The notes under the pieces were generated by a model. That model worked only from the letters and a program-made list of their open reading frames with translations, searched no databases and had not been told where the DNA came from. Both the position numbers and the translations under genes were made by a program. Positions 18,069-27,919 of a stretch of DNA of 64,000 nucleotides are shown piece after piece (the first letter of the stretch is position 1; each line of letters starts with the position of its first letter). Source of the stretch: Vibrio tasmaniensis (GTDB lineage: Bacteria; Pseudomonadota; Gammaproteobacteria; Enterobacterales; Vibrionaceae); the NCBI RefSeq assembly GCF_024347635.1, contig NZ_AP025511.1:248001-312000 (forward strand), written 5' to 3'.

Positions 18069-18467
18069 CTAGACTATTTCCCAGCTGTGGGTCATCTCTA
18101 CTCCAGCACCTAGCATTAGACATACTGAACAGTACTTTTCTAATGAATCTGCGCATACCTTAGCGACAAGCTCAGGGTCAAGATTATCACCAGACACTTC
18201 AAAGTGAATATTAATCACAGTAAAGATCTTTGGTGCCGTTTCACGACGTGTCGTTTCAAGCTTTGCATTGCAACCCGTGATGTTCTGGCCTGCAGATTTC
18301 AAGCCATCAACCACATCAACAGAGCTACAACCGCCAGCAGCCATTAACACCATTTCCATAGGGCTTGGTGCGGTAGCACCGCCACTGCCATCCATAACGA
18401 CAGAGTGACCTGATTGAGATTGACCTAGGAATTTAAAGCCTTCGACCCATTTAACTTCTGCTTGCAT
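18069..18467 (-). CDS. yhfA: OsmC-family protein YhfA
   Basis: Small cytosolic OsmC/Ohr-fold protein, 132 aa. The order MQAEVKWVEG, then SPMEMVLMAAGGCSSVDVV, then EKYCSVCLMLG matches E. coli YhfA closely. The two conserved cysteines of the fold are in the GGCSS and KYCSV motifs, pointing to thiol-based peroxide handling, although YhfA itself has no firmly established substrate. An upstream ATG at 18500 is possible, but the start at 18467 has TAAGGA five bases before it and matches the family. The gene is monocistronic between two convergent or divergent neighbours. Confidence 0.92.
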   Translation of the reverse strand: MQAEVKWVEGFKFLGQSQSGHSVVMDGSGGATAPSPMEMVLMAAGGCSSVDVVDGLKSAGQNITGCNAKLETTRRETAPKIFTVINIHFEVSGDNLDPELVAKVCADSLEKYCSVCLMLGAGVEMTHSWEIV

Positions 18468-18663
18468 GTTGTTCCTTAGATGTACGGAAACCGCCATCAT
18501 TATCTATTATATCAATAATGGACACCCTACTACTGGCAGCATTTATGAGCAAGATTTTCTGTTTGAGATATTTTTTTCATGAATAGTGTAATTTTTTCCA
18601 TCTAAACCCTGTCTCTATTCGTACATTCAAAATCGAATGAGAAAACGTCAAGATGAGGTATCT

Positions 18664-19806
18664 ATGAATAAATTATCTAAAATATTGGTATCACTCGTGG
18701 TTGCACTACCACTGACTTCGCTATTTGTAAGCCAAACTGGCACTGCCAATACAATGGATAAAGCGATGGATTCAGGTAAAAGTGAAATCGCGACACTGGC
18801 TGGTGGTTGTTTTTGGTGTACAGAATCCGACCTAGAAAAACTGACCGGTGTCACCGACGTTATCTCTGGTTATTCCGGTGGTGAATTAGAAAACCCAACC
18901 TACAAACAAGTCTCATCAGGCAAGTCTGGACACATCGAAGTGATCAATGTGACTTATAACCCTGAAGTGGTTAGCTACGAGCAAGTGCTTGATCAATTCT
19001 TCAGACACATCGATCCAACCGATGACAAAGGCTCATTCGTAGATAGAGGCCCTCAATATCGACCTGCTATTTTCTATCATAACCAAGAGCAAAAAGACGT
19101 CGCTCAGAGCTTCATGATGGAAATCGACAAAGCTCAGATCTTTGGGGAGCCACTAAAAACAGAACTGATTGAATTTGAAAAATTTTGGCCAGCGGAAGAC
19201 TATCACCAAGATTATTACAAAAAGAGCAAAGTTCGTTATAACTACTACCGCTACGCTTCTGGTCGTGATCAGTACCTAGATAAAATTTTCGGTGATGATA
19301 GAAAAGAAAACCCACAAACACTCCGCCAAATCATCGATGGCAAAAATACGACAGCTAATGCTAAAACATACACCAAACCGTCTGATGCAGAGATCAAAGC
19401 ATCTCTAACTTCACTGCAATACGATGTCACACAAGACGACGCAACAGAGCGCCCATTTGACAACAAATACTGGGATAACAAGCAAGAAGGTATTTACGTT
19501 GATATCGTAACGGGTGAACCTTTGTTCTCTTCAAAAGACAAATACAAGTCAGGTACAGGTTGGCCGAGCTTTACACAACCAATCAGCGAAGCTTATGTGG
19601 TAACAACTACTGACTACAAGCTACTTTACCCAAGAACAGAGGTTCGCAGTAAATTTGGTGACTCTCACCTAGGGCATGTATTTAAAGATGGTCCAAAGCC
19701 AACAGGTTTACGCTACTGCATGAATTCAGCCGCTATGCGCTTTATCCCAGCAGATAAATTGGCTGAGGAAGGCTACGAAGAATATATGGAAATGTTCGAA
19801 GGCTAA
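18664..19806 (+). CDS. secreted bifunctional peptide methionine sulfoxide reductase MsrA-MsrB
   Basis: Repairs oxidised methionine. A signal peptide covers about residues 1-29. The MsrA domain follows with the catalytic GGCFWCTE (C49) and the [18 protein letters not shown] block. Then comes an MsrB domain from about residue 245 with [17 protein letters not shown] and the catalytic cysteine in [11 protein letters not shown] (C352). The usual two CxxC zinc pairs of many MsrB proteins are absent. Both stereoisomers of Met-sulfoxide would thus be reduced in the periplasm by one chain. The start at 18664 has GAGG seven bases upstream; the frame extends nine codons further but without a better site. 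Confidence 0.93.
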   Translation: MNKLSKILVSLVVALPLTSLFVSQTGTANTMDKAMDSGKSEIATLAGGCFWCTESDLEKLTGVTDVISGYSGGELENPTYKQVSSGKSGHIEVINVTYNPEVVSYEQVLDQFFRHIDPTDDKGSFVDRGPQYRPAIFYHNQEQKDVAQSFMMEIDKAQIFGEPLKTELIEFEKFWPAEDYHQDYYKKSKVRYNYYRYASGRDQYLDKIFGDDRKENPQTLRQIIDGKNTTANAKTYTKPSDAEIKASLTSLQYDVTQDDATERPFDNKYWDNKQEGIYVDIVTGEPLFSSKDKYKSGTGWPSFTQPISEAYVVTTTDYKLLYPRTEVRSKFGDSHLGHVFKDGPKPTGLRYCMNSAAMRFIPADKLAEEGYEEYMEMFEG

Positions 19807-19837
19807 GTGCTAAGAAACTAGTGCTACACCTATGCCA

Positions 19838-19868
19838 ACAAAGCCAGCATATCGCTGGCTTTGTTTTT
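19838..19868 (+). terminator. bidirectional terminator between msrAB and ktrB
   Basis: ACAAAGCCAGC pairs with GCTGGCTTTGT around a 5-base loop, followed by TTTTCT on the plus strand. Convergent genes end on both sides. Confidence 0.8.
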
Positions 19869-19929
19869 CTAACACACTAACAAGAACTATAAATCCTAGC
19901 CTGTTAGCATTTTTAATCCGTTAACATTA

Positions 19930-21297
19930 TTAGCCCGTCAACACCGTATCTTCTGGGTACTTCAACAAAGAAGGTTCCGGACGAGCTAACATGTACGCCA
20001 AAGTGAGAGGACCAATACGTCCGATTACCATCACCACAATCATGATGTATTTACCGGGCTCAGTCAGGTTTGCAGTTAAACCAGCTGTTAAGCCAACCGT
20101 TGCAAAGGCTGAGATCACCTCAAACATGACTCGATCAAACGCCGCCTTTTCAGTAAGCATTAACAAAAACATTGCGGTGGTTAATAGCGCGCCACTGACC
20201 ACAATAATGGCCAATGACTTTGTTACCGCTTGCCAAGTCACGGTGCGCTTAAACATCACGACATGCTTTTTCTGACGCAAGAATGTCCAAGTTGCAACAA
20301 ACGCAACCGCGAAAGTCGAGACCTTAATACCACCACCAGTGGAAGTGGAACCAGCACCAATCAACATCAGTACTATCATCACTAACAATGCAGGTTGCGT
20401 ATATTGAGACAAATCCACACTGTTAAAACCAGCAGTACGAGCACTCGCAGATTGGAAAAAGGCCGCCAACCATTGCCCCTGTGTCGACAAACCCTCCATC
20501 GTCGCTGAGTTATTCTTCTCCAACAACCAAAACAATAACGTACCAACCAACAATAGCGCTGGTGTCGCTGTTAACATAATCTTGGTATGTAAATGTAGAT
20601 GTCGAAATCCTTTACGCCAGTTACTCGATAGATCGCCGACGACTGTAAAACCGAGTCCGCCGAAAATGAACAAACCCGCTAAGGTAAAGATCACTAATGG
20701 ATCATCAACAAAGCTCATCATACTGTCTGAAAATAGCGCAAAGCCTGCGTTATTAAAGGCGGATATCGCATGGAAAAGTGCGTAAAAACTACCAGTCGAC
20801 CATCCCATTTCAGGCACCCAGCGGAAGCAGAGCAATAAGAAACCGATAAATTCCGCCACCAATGCAAAAATGATGATTTTCTTAACCAACTTCCTGAGGT
20901 TGATCTTACGATCTTGCCCGAGAGCCTCCTTCGCCAGTGCTTGCTGTTTTAGACTTAGCCGAACACCAAACATGTAGAGCAGTACCGCAGATAAAGTCAT
21001 CTGCCCTAACCCACCCACTTGCATCAAGAACATCAATAAGATTTTGCCTGCCAAGGTGAAGTGCTGGCCAGTATCGACAACACCTAAACCTGTCACACTG
21101 ATCGCCGACGTGGCAGTAAACAGTGCATCCGTAAAGCTTAAACCTGTCACAGAGAACACCGGCATCGTCAGCAAGATTGCTGAAGGGATAAGAACACCTA
21201 AGAAACTGGTCAGAATAATCTTAGGTTCAGAGCCTTTGCGTGGCTTGTTATCACTCTTAAGGGTGTAGAAAGTACCTTTTCGCTTTAACGAATTCAT
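19930..21297 (-). CDS. ktrB: Na+-dependent K+ uptake channel subunit KtrB
   Basis: Membrane-pore subunit of the Ktr potassium transporter, 455 aa, the size of V. alginolyticus KtrB. The four pore loops can be seen: AISVTGLGVVDTG near residue 65, SAFNNAGFALF near 185, RTAGFNSVDLSQ near 290 and FATVGLTAGLT near 400, each with the glycine of the K+ selectivity filter. About eight to ten membrane helices surround them. It begins 27 bp after the ktrA stop, so ktrA-ktrB is an operon with the regulatory subunit first. Confidence 0.95.
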   Translation of the reverse strand: MNSLKRKGTFYTLKSDNKPRKGSEPKIILTSFLGVLIPSAILLTMPVFSVTGLSFTDALFTATSAISVTGLGVVDTGQHFTLAGKILLMFLMQVGGLGQMTLSAVLLYMFGVRLSLKQQALAKEALGQDRKINLRKLVKKIIIFALVAEFIGFLLLCFRWVPEMGWSTGSFYALFHAISAFNNAGFALFSDSMMSFVDDPLVIFTLAGLFIFGGLGFTVVGDLSSNWRKGFRHLHLHTKIMLTATPALLLVGTLLFWLLEKNNSATMEGLSTQGQWLAAFFQSASARTAGFNSVDLSQYTQPALLVMIVLMLIGAGSTSTGGGIKVSTFAVAFVATWTFLRQKKHVVMFKRTVTWQAVTKSLAIIVVSGALLTTAMFLLMLTEKAAFDRVMFEVISAFATVGLTAGLTANLTEPGKYIMIVVMVIGRIGPLTLAYMLARPEPSLLKYPEDTVLTG

Positions 21298-21323
21298 ACT
21301 GTTACCTTATTACCGATTGCCAG

Positions 21324-21980
21324 TTACCAATTACGCAGCTTTTTAGCTAAGGTATCTTTCGGTCCAGCAATGATCACTACATCCCCGATTTCTAAACTCA
21401 CATCCAGTTCTGGTGCTTTCGTTAAGTTCGGGCCTCGCTTGAAGCCAAGTACCTCCACACCAACCTCTTTGCACAACTTAAGATCACGAAGTTGCTTACC
21501 CAAAAACTTGGATCCAATAACGATTTCTGTCATCGCTAAGCCGCTGCCTAGGTCAATAAATTCAAGAACGCGCCTATCCAACATTTTACGCGCGACACGA
21601 ATTCCCATGTCTCGCTCGGGCATAATAATGTGGTCAGCACCAATCTTAGAGAGGATCTTGCCGTGGAACTTATCATTCGCCTTAACCCAGACTGCTTTTG
21701 CGCCTGACTCTTTAACGACCAAGGTCGTTAGAATGCTTGAGTTAACGTCAGAGCCTATCGACACCATCACCATGTCGTACTCGTCGAGCCTTAACTCTTT
21801 AACTGTCTCTTCGCTTGTACAGTTCGCAACAATCGCTTGAGAAACAAAAGCCGCCGCATCTTTCACTCGCTCTTCATCAATATCGACAGCGAGTACCTGT
21901 GAGCCTGAACTTTGTAGCTCTTTACAGACAGAGAGACCAAAACGTCCCAAGCCAATAACTGCATATTGTTTGTCACTCAT
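21324..21980 (-). CDS. ktrA: K+ uptake regulatory subunit KtrA (RCK protein)
   Basis: Cytosolic gating ring subunit of Ktr, 218 aa. The N-terminal Rossmann fold binds NAD(H)/ATP (YAVIGLGRFGLSVCKEL, residues 6-22, with acidic VDIDEERV after beta-2), and the C-terminal RCK_C domain (from about residue 135) ends in GDVVIIAGPKD. It is transcribed just upstream of ktrB. The 185-bp gap to the divergent mscS gene should hold the promoters of both osmotic-response units. Confidence 0.95.
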   Translation of the reverse strand: MSDKQYAVIGLGRFGLSVCKELQSSGSQVLAVDIDEERVKDAAAFVSQAIVANCTSEETVKELRLDEYDMVMVSIGSDVNSSILTTLVVKESGAKAVWVKANDKFHGKILSKIGADHIIMPERDMGIRVARKMLDRRVLEFIDLGSGLAMTEIVIGSKFLGKQLRDLKLCKEVGVEVLGFKRGPNLTKAPELDVSLEIGDVVIIAGPKDTLAKKLRNW

Positions 21981-22164
21981 TTATTACTCCACTTACAAAG
22001 CTACGTAGCATCGAAAACAAACAACGAAATTGTCTTCATACAAAAAAACGACTATATATCCATATAGAGATACAATTGTCAGCTAATCGCTTGATTTATA
22101 AAGGTAGAGAACAAAAGTGATTTCTGCTAATTTCTAACCCACTATTTCTGCGGCAGTACACACA

Positions 22165-23280
22165 ATGAATGAATTCATAACCCAAGTACAAACCTACATT
22201 AACCAGAGCCATAGTGATTGGGCAAACAGCGTCCTATTCATCACTATTGCGAGCTTTCTCGCTTGGGTCGCTTGGCGAATTATCCATAATCGCTTAGAAA
22301 TTCTGGTTCAGAAAACCCCATTCCACTGGGATGACCTACTGCTAGAGGCACTAAAAACACCTGTCAGTACATTACTCTGGTGTTGGCCTGCAACTGTCTC
22401 TGTGGGGTTAATCCTTCAAGACCAGTTTGGTAATGAAATTAATTGGTTAAAAACACTTAAGCACATATTAATTATCTGTACCTTCGTTTGGTTTACCTTG
22501 CGAATGATCACCAACACTGAAGCGTACGTCTTAGAACAGAAAACCAGAGACGAAACCACAGTGCAAGCTATCGCGAAAGTCGCTCGCTTGTTCTTTATGG
22601 TGATGGGCGGCCTGACCATCATGCAGGCGTTTGGGCTTAGTCTTTCCGGCTTACTCACCTTCGGTGGTGTCGGTGGCTTGATCGTCGGTTTGGCAGCCAA
22701 AGATCTACTGTCGAATTTCTTTGGTGGCATGATGATTTACTTCGACCGTCCTTTTAAAGTCGGAGATTGGATACGTTCACCAGACCGCCAGATCGAAGGT
22801 ACCGTCGAGCGTATTGGTTGGCGTATGACCATCATTCGCACTTTTGATAAGCGACCTTTATACGTGCCAAATTCGGTATTCAGTAACATTGTGGTGGAGA
22901 ACCCATCAAGAATGTTGAACCGCAGAATCAATGAGACTTTTGGGCTGCGTTACCAAGATGCGAACAAACTGGCTCTAATTGTGGATGACGTAAAAGCCAT
23001 GCTCGAGACGCACCCAGATATTGATGCCAAGCAGACGCTGATCGTTAACTTTGATAAGTTTGGCCCATCAACCCTTAATTTCTTTATCTACACCTTCACC
23101 AAAACGGTTAACTGGGTGAGATACCATGAAGTTAAGCAAAATGTCCTGCTGCAAGTGTTGGCGATTATTCATAAGCACAATGCTGATATCGCCTTCCCAA
23201 CACAAACACTCAAGATCGATCCTCAAGATTTTGGCGAAGCGCAAGGTATGGTCATTTCCAACCCAGAAGGTCATCAATAA
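22165..23280 (+). CDS. MscS-family mechanosensitive ion channel
   Basis: Small-conductance mechanosensitive channel, 371 aa. It has about four or five membrane helices in the first 170 residues, then the MscS pore helix and beta domain: GGLIVGLAAKDLLSNFFGG with the Ala/Gly packing pattern of TM3, and DRPFKVGDWI. The C-terminal alpha/beta vestibule follows. It is longer than E. coli MscS (286 aa) and closer in size to YnaI/YbdG-type channels. It is divergent from ktrAB, pairing a K+ uptake system with an emergency efflux channel. Confidence 0.92.
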   Translation: MNEFITQVQTYINQSHSDWANSVLFITIASFLAWVAWRIIHNRLEILVQKTPFHWDDLLLEALKTPVSTLLWCWPATVSVGLILQDQFGNEINWLKTLKHILIICTFVWFTLRMITNTEAYVLEQKTRDETTVQAIAKVARLFFMVMGGLTIMQAFGLSLSGLLTFGGVGGLIVGLAAKDLLSNFFGGMMIYFDRPFKVGDWIRSPDRQIEGTVERIGWRMTIIRTFDKRPLYVPNSVFSNIVVENPSRMLNRRINETFGLRYQDANKLALIVDDVKAMLETHPDIDAKQTLIVNFDKFGPSTLNFFIYTFTKTVNWVRYHEVKQNVLLQVLAIIHKHNADIAFPTQTLKIDPQDFGEAQGMVISNPEGHQ

Positions 23281-23327
23281 GCACGGCTATATTGATGACC
23301 GTTTATAGCTTCTCGTTAAGTCGATGA

Positions 23328-23403
23328 GTTATCGATAAGTAAGTCGGTTATTGATATGTAAGTTCGTTATTGATAAGTAAACTGGTTATCGATAAATAAA
23401 CAG
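23328..23403. repeat. 19-bp tandem repeat, four units
   Basis: Units GTTATCGATAAGTAAGTCG, GTTATTGATATGTAAGTTC, GTTATTGATAAGTAAACTG and GTTATCGATAAATAAACAG run head to tail from 48 bp after the mscS stop up to 53 bp before the manC start. No gene is interrupted. The repeat therefore occupies most of the manC leader/promoter space. Confidence 0.85.
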
Positions 23404-23456
23404 AGTGAAGCGTGGTAACATGGCGCCAGTATTCAAATACACCTAATTACCACTCT

Positions 23457-24992
23457 ATGATTTTACCTGTGATCCTAGCTGGCGGCTCCGGAAGCCGCCT
23501 CTGGCCTTTGTCTCGCGAGCTTTACCCTAAGCAATTTCTCAATATTGCTGGCGAACAATCGATGCTTCAGCAAACACTTCAACGCCTGCAAGGTCTTGAG
23601 AAGCACTTAACAGATAGTACCTGCGATGCCCCTCTCATCATCTGTAATGAAGAACACCGCTTTATTGCTGCAGAGCAAGTTCGCGCCGCTAAAGTCCAAC
23701 ACAGTGGAATCCTATTAGAACCTATCGGTAGAAATACAGCCCCAGCTATTGCGCTTGCTGCCCTACAGGCTCTAAGCAAATCAGTGGATAAGAAATCGAA
23801 CGAATCTGACCCTATCTTATTAGTGTTGGCGGCCGATCATCACATCGCTAAAACCTCTGAATTTCAACAAACAATTAGCCGTGGTGTTGATTACGCAAAA
23901 CAAGGGAAATTGGTGACATTCGGTATAACCCCGAATGCTCCAGAGACTGGCTATGGCTATATCAAACAAGGCCAGCCACTTCCCTCTAGCCTGCAAATAG
24001 AAACCAACGCTACAGAGCAACCAATCCATCGCGCCTACACCATTGAATGCTTCGTAGAAAAGCCCGATAGAGAAACTGCAGAAGCGTACATCCGCTCAGA
24101 ACAGTACTTATGGAACAGTGGCATGTTCATGTTTAAGGCATCCCGCTACCTTGAAGAACTCTCTCAACACCACCCAGAAATATTAGCGGCTTGTCAGTTA
24201 GCTCTTTCAAAGCAAAATATCGACCTCGACTTTATTCGTATTGACGCCGAAGCATTCAAAAGCAGCCCGAGCGATTCCATCGATTACGCTGTGATGGAAA
24301 AGACCTCGCACGCCGCAGTGCTCCCAATGGATGTCGGTTGGAATGACATCGGTTCATGGTCTGCTATCTGGGATGTAAGCGCCAAAGATGAGCACAATAA
24401 CGTCATTGAAGGTGATGTATTAACCGTTGATTCTCAACACAACTATATTCATGCGGAAAATAAGCTGGTTGCAATTGTAGGTGTCGACAATCTGATCATT
24501 GTCGAAACCAAAGACGCGATATTAGTTGCGAATAAAGACAAGGTTCAGGGCGTGAAATCGATTGTCAGCCAACTGAATCAAGCCGGTCGCACAGAACACA
24601 TTCACCACCGAGAAATCTTTAGGCCTTGGGGTAAATACGATGTGGTCGATCTAGGCAAGCGCGACAAGGTAAAGCGTATCACCGTAAAAGCAGGACATAA
24701 GCTTTCACTGCAAATGCATCACCATAGAGCAGAACATTGGGTAGTAGTGGCTGGCACCGCGAAAGTGACCAACGATGAGAAAACCTACCTCGTCGAAGAA
24801 GATCAATCCACTTACATCCCTTTAGGTCACATACACAGCTTAGAGAACCCTGGCGAGACACCTCTTGAAATGATTGAAGTTCAAACTGGCAGTCACTTAA
24901 GTGAAGACGATATCATTCGATATCAAGACAGCTATGGGCGGGATATTCGAAGCGAACAAGCTTCTCCGCCTCAGAACAAAAAATCGGAATAG
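23457..24992 (+). CDS. manC: mannose-1-phosphate guanylyltransferase / mannose-6-phosphate isomerase
   Basis: Bifunctional type II PMI/GMP enzyme of GDP-mannose synthesis, 511 aa. The nucleotidyltransferase domain starts with LAGGSGSRLWPLSRELYPKQF-like sequence at residues 6-26 and includes FVEKPDRETAE. The C-terminal cupin isomerase domain contains QMHHHRAEHWVVVAGTA. The frame extends 15 codons upstream, but the start at 23457 places the signature at the N terminus as in the family. manB begins 16 bp later, so the pair takes fructose-6-P via mannose-6-P and mannose-1-P to GDP-mannose. No polysaccharide glycosyltransferases are nearby. Confidence 0.94.
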   Translation: MILPVILAGGSGSRLWPLSRELYPKQFLNIAGEQSMLQQTLQRLQGLEKHLTDSTCDAPLIICNEEHRFIAAEQVRAAKVQHSGILLEPIGRNTAPAIALAALQALSKSVDKKSNESDPILLVLAADHHIAKTSEFQQTISRGVDYAKQGKLVTFGITPNAPETGYGYIKQGQPLPSSLQIETNATEQPIHRAYTIECFVEKPDRETAEAYIRSEQYLWNSGMFMFKASRYLEELSQHHPEILAACQLALSKQNIDLDFIRIDAEAFKSSPSDSIDYAVMEKTSHAAVLPMDVGWNDIGSWSAIWDVSAKDEHNNVIEGDVLTVDSQHNYIHAENKLVAIVGVDNLIIVETKDAILVANKDKVQGVKSIVSQLNQAGRTEHIHHREIFRPWGKYDVVDLGKRDKVKRITVKAGHKLSLQMHHHRAEHWVVVAGTAKVTNDEKTYLVEEDQSTYIPLGHIHSLENPGETPLEMIEVQTGSHLSEDDIIRYQDSYGRDIRSEQASPPQNKKSE

Positions 24993-25008
24993 AAGCGGCG
25001 ACAATCAA

Positions 25009-26484
25009 ATGAAACCAACATTAGATCTTAGCTGCTTTAAGAACAACGACATTCGCGGCATCATTGGTCGCCAAATCAATGAACCGTTTGCCTATCTGCT
25101 TGGAAAGGTGTTTGGTGAATATCTCCTATCACGAAATGCCAAAGGTTCAGATGCATCGGCTCAAGTCGTTATTGGTCGAGACAACCGTGAAACGTCCCTT
25201 TCATTACAAGAAGCCATGACCAAAGGCTTAATCGAGTCTGGAATAACCGTCGTTGACCTTGGAATGACTGGCACTGAAGAAGTCTACTTTGCAACTCGTT
25301 ACCTAAAAGCGATTGGCGGAATCCAAATCACAGCTAGCCATAACCCAATCCATTACAACGGAATGAAATTAGTCGGTGCTAACGCTAGCCCAATCAGCAA
25401 GCAGAGTGGGCTGACTGAGATTAAACATCGCCTTGAGGCATTAGCTCACATTGAAACACTAGCTAACATTGAAGCACTAGCTCACATGGAAACGTTAGCT
25501 CCAAAGTGTTATGACAATGTGACTCTCTATAACTCACAGAAAAACAAGTATTCGACATCGGCGAATATTCTAGCTCCCTATGTAGACCACCTACTCTCCT
25601 ATATAACACCGTCTAATCTTTCACCTATGAAGATTGTGGTGAACGCAGGGAACGGTGTCGCAGGGCGTGTCATTGATGCTTTAGAAGCTCGCTTTGCCAC
25701 GCTCGATATTCCGATCACCTTCATCAAGGTTCACCATACTCCTGACGGAACATTCCCTAACGGCATTCCGAACCCATTAATTAAAGAAAACCAAACCGCC
25801 ACCAGAGACGCCGTTTTACAAAGCTCGGCCGATCTTGGTATTGCTTGGGATGGAGACTTCGATCGCTGCTTTTTCTTTGACGAGACAGGCAATTACATTG
25901 AAGGTTATTACATTGTCGGGTTGCTTGCTGAAGCATTCTTGTTAAAAGAGCCCAACGCCACTGTATTGCACGATATGCGCATGACATGGAATACGATTGA
26001 AGTCGCCAACACACATGGTGGAAAAGCCATTGGGATTAAAGCGGGACACGCACTGATCAAAGAGAAGATGCGTGAAACGAATGCTGTCTACGGGGGGGAA
26101 ATGAGCGCACATCATTATTTTCGTGATTTTGGATATTGCGATTCAGGAATGATTCCTTGGCTACTGGTTATTGAACTGATGTCGAAAACCCAACAGTCTC
26201 TTAACCAACTGACCAGCGCAAGTATGAATAGATTCCCCTCGTCCGGAGAGCTTAATCGCAAAGTATCCAACCCAGAGCAAGTCATCGCTTCTGTGCTAGC
26301 ACACTATCGCGATAATGCCGTAGACATCGATTATATGGATGGTATCAGTGTGGATATGGGAACATGGCGCTTCAATCTCAGACCATCCAATACAGAGCCA
26401 TTGATACGCCTTAATGTAGAAACCAAGCAAGACAGAGCTTTGCTTTCGCTTAAAATCGACGAGTTACTGTCTTTTCTCATTTAA
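25009..26484 (+). CDS. manB: phosphomannomutase
   Basis: Interconverts mannose-6-P and mannose-1-P, feeding ManC. It is a 491-aa member of the alpha-D-phosphohexomutase family with phosphoserine S110 in ITASHNP, the Mg2+ loop DGDFDRCF and the sugar-binding GGEMSAHHYF and RPSNTEP loops. An upstream ATG at 24901 overlaps manC; 25009 is preferred for family length. Between domains 1 and 2 lies a tandem repeat of six residues (EALAHI, ETLANI, EALAHM, ETLAPK; residues 143-166) not expected in the family, which typically runs about 450-475 aa. Confidence 0.93.
   Translation: MKPTLDLSCFKNNDIRGIIGRQINEPFAYLLGKVFGEYLLSRNAKGSDASAQVVIGRDNRETSLSLQEAMTKGLIESGITVVDLGMTGTEEVYFATRYLKAIGGIQITASHNPIHYNGMKLVGANASPISKQSGLTEIKHRLEALAHIETLANIEALAHMETLAPKCYDNVTLYNSQKNKYSTSANILAPYVDHLLSYITPSNLSPMKIVVNAGNGVAGRVIDALEARFATLDIPITFIKVHHTPDGTFPNGIPNPLIKENQTATRDAVLQSSADLGIAWDGDFDRCFFFDETGNYIEGYYIVGLLAEAFLLKEPNATVLHDMRMTWNTIEVANTHGGKAIGIKAGHALIKEKMRETNAVYGGEMSAHHYFRDFGYCDSGMIPWLLVIELMSKTQQSLNQLTSASMNRFPSSGELNRKVSNPEQVIASVLAHYRDNAVDIDYMDGISVDMGTWRFNLRPSNTEPLIRLNVETKQDRALLSLKIDELLSFLI
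25435..25506 (+). repeat. in-frame 18-bp tandem repeat inside manB
   Basis: Four 18-bp units encode EALAHI, ETLANI, EALAHM and ETLAPK. The units are diverged by a few bases each. The period is a multiple of three, so the frame is kept. It adds an Ala/Leu-rich helical stretch on the enzyme surface. Confidence 0.85.
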
Positions 26485-26524
26485 AAGTACAAGGCACTTT
26501 CCGCTTCCAACTAAGATCCACAAA

Positions 26525-26562
26525 AAAGCCCTTACTAGCGATTTGCTAATAAGGGCTTTGAA
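26525..26562. terminator. bidirectional terminator between manB and aroG
   Basis: AAAGCCCTTA (26525-26534) pairs with TAAGGGCTTT (26550-26559), flanked by A-runs on the left and T-rich sequence on the right, between convergent genes. Confidence 0.82.
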
Positions 26563-26598
26563 TTTTCAGCCGCTTAGTGACTGGCTGTAATAATTAAA

Positions 26599-27651
26599 TT
26601 ACTTGTTACGACGCGCTTCAACAGCACCTGCAAGTTGACGAAGTACTGTTTCAGTATCTTCCCAACCAATACATGCGTCAGTAACAGATTGACCGTATGT
26701 CGCCGCTTTACCGTCAACTAAGTCTTGGCGACCTTCAACTAGGTGAGATTCAATCATCACACCAAAGATTGCTTTATCACCACCAGAGATCTGTGCACTT
26801 ACGTCATCAGAAACGTTCATTTGGCGTTTGAACTGCTTTGAGCTGTTCGCGTGGCTGAAATCAATCATCACCTTCTGTGGAAGACCTGAAGCTTCTAGCT
26901 CTTCTTTAATCTTGCCAACGTGCTCTGCGCTATAGTTTGGCTCTTTACCACCGCGTAAGATGATATGACAATCAGGGTTACCTGCGGTTTCAACGATCGC
27001 TGAGTGACCGTATTTAGTTACCGACAAGAAGTGGTGCGAAGCACTTGCAGAGCGAATTGCATCTGTTGCGATCTTGATATTGCCATCCGTACCATTCTTG
27101 AAGCCAACTGGGCAAGATAGGCCTGAAGCCAGTTCACGGTGAACTTGAGATTCTGTCGTACGTGCGCCAATTGCGCCCCAGCTGATTAGATCTGCAACGT
27201 ATTGCGGCGAGATCATATCTAGGAATTCACTCGCCGTAGGCATTCCCATATCAGTTAGGTCAAGCAGTAGCTTACGTCCTAAACGAAGACCGTCATTTAG
27301 TTTGAACGTGTCGTTCATGTACGGGTCATTGATTAGGCCTTTCCAGCCAACAGTGGTACGTGGTTTTTCAAAGTAAACACGCATTACGATTTCAAGGTTA
27401 TCGCCTAGTTCGTCACGTAGCACTTTCAAACGTTTACCGTACTCAAGAGCAGCTTCTGTATCATGAATAGAACATGGGCCAACAATAACAAGTAAGCGAT
27501 CATCGCTATCTTCTAAAATATTGTGGATCGCTTTGCGGCTTTCAAAGGTTGTAGAAGAAGCAATTTCTGTCGCTGGAAACTTTTCTAAAACAGCAACAGG
27601 GGGTAATAACTCTTTTACTTTGGTAATTCTTACATCATCAGTCTGGAACAT
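26599..27651 (-). CDS. aroG: 3-deoxy-7-phosphoheptulonate synthase, AroG type
   Basis: Class I DAHP synthase condensing phosphoenolpyruvate and erythrose-4-P, the first step of aromatic amino acid synthesis; 350 aa. It carries the family motifs RLLVIVGPCSIHD, RVYFEKPRTTVGWKGLIND, GARTTESQVHRELASGLS and DFSHANSSKQ, and aligns by eye with E. coli AroG along its whole length (Phe-sensitive type). It is a single-gene unit. The upstream 120 bp is AT-rich; a TyrR-type box could not be recognised with confidence. Confidence 0.95.
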   Translation of the reverse strand: MFQTDDVRITKVKELLPPVAVLEKFPATEIASSTTFESRKAIHNILEDSDDRLLVIVGPCSIHDTEAALEYGKRLKVLRDELGDNLEIVMRVYFEKPRTTVGWKGLINDPYMNDTFKLNDGLRLGRKLLLDLTDMGMPTASEFLDMISPQYVADLISWGAIGARTTESQVHRELASGLSCPVGFKNGTDGNIKIATDAIRSASASHHFLSVTKYGHSAIVETAGNPDCHIILRGGKEPNYSAEHVGKIKEELEASGLPQKVMIDFSHANSSKQFKRQMNVSDDVSAQISGGDKAIFGVMIESHLVEGRQDLVDGKAATYGQSVTDACIGWEDTETVLRQLAGAVEARRNK

Positions 27652-27919
27652 TGCTTACTTCTTCCTATTTTCTATCCTTGAGGCTGAATGCACGTTATCT
27701 CACGTCACTTTACATCAGCATTTATCTTCTTGTTCCCTGTAACTTAACGAGTAAAAACCACAGTTTCAATCACTAATTAAAAAAAAAGGCAATTTATTTT
27801 ATGTTTTATATTTAAAACACCCCGTATAACATTGTTTACACGCCATCGATTGCGCAGTTATCAGGTAAGGTAAGAACACCTAGCTTCAAACTCGGTGACT
27901 TCTAGTTAGGGGTGGTATG
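27652..27919. other. aroG upstream region, no gene seen
   Basis: AT-rich DNA including the aroG promoter and leader. TGTAAACAATGTTATACG on the minus strand has one TyrR-like half-site only. Nothing else was recognised before the first IS91-type repeat begins. Confidence 0.5.

Noticed and set aside
27652..27850. TyrR box upstream of aroG
   Set aside because: Only a half-site (TGTAAA) is recognisable; the other half does not match.
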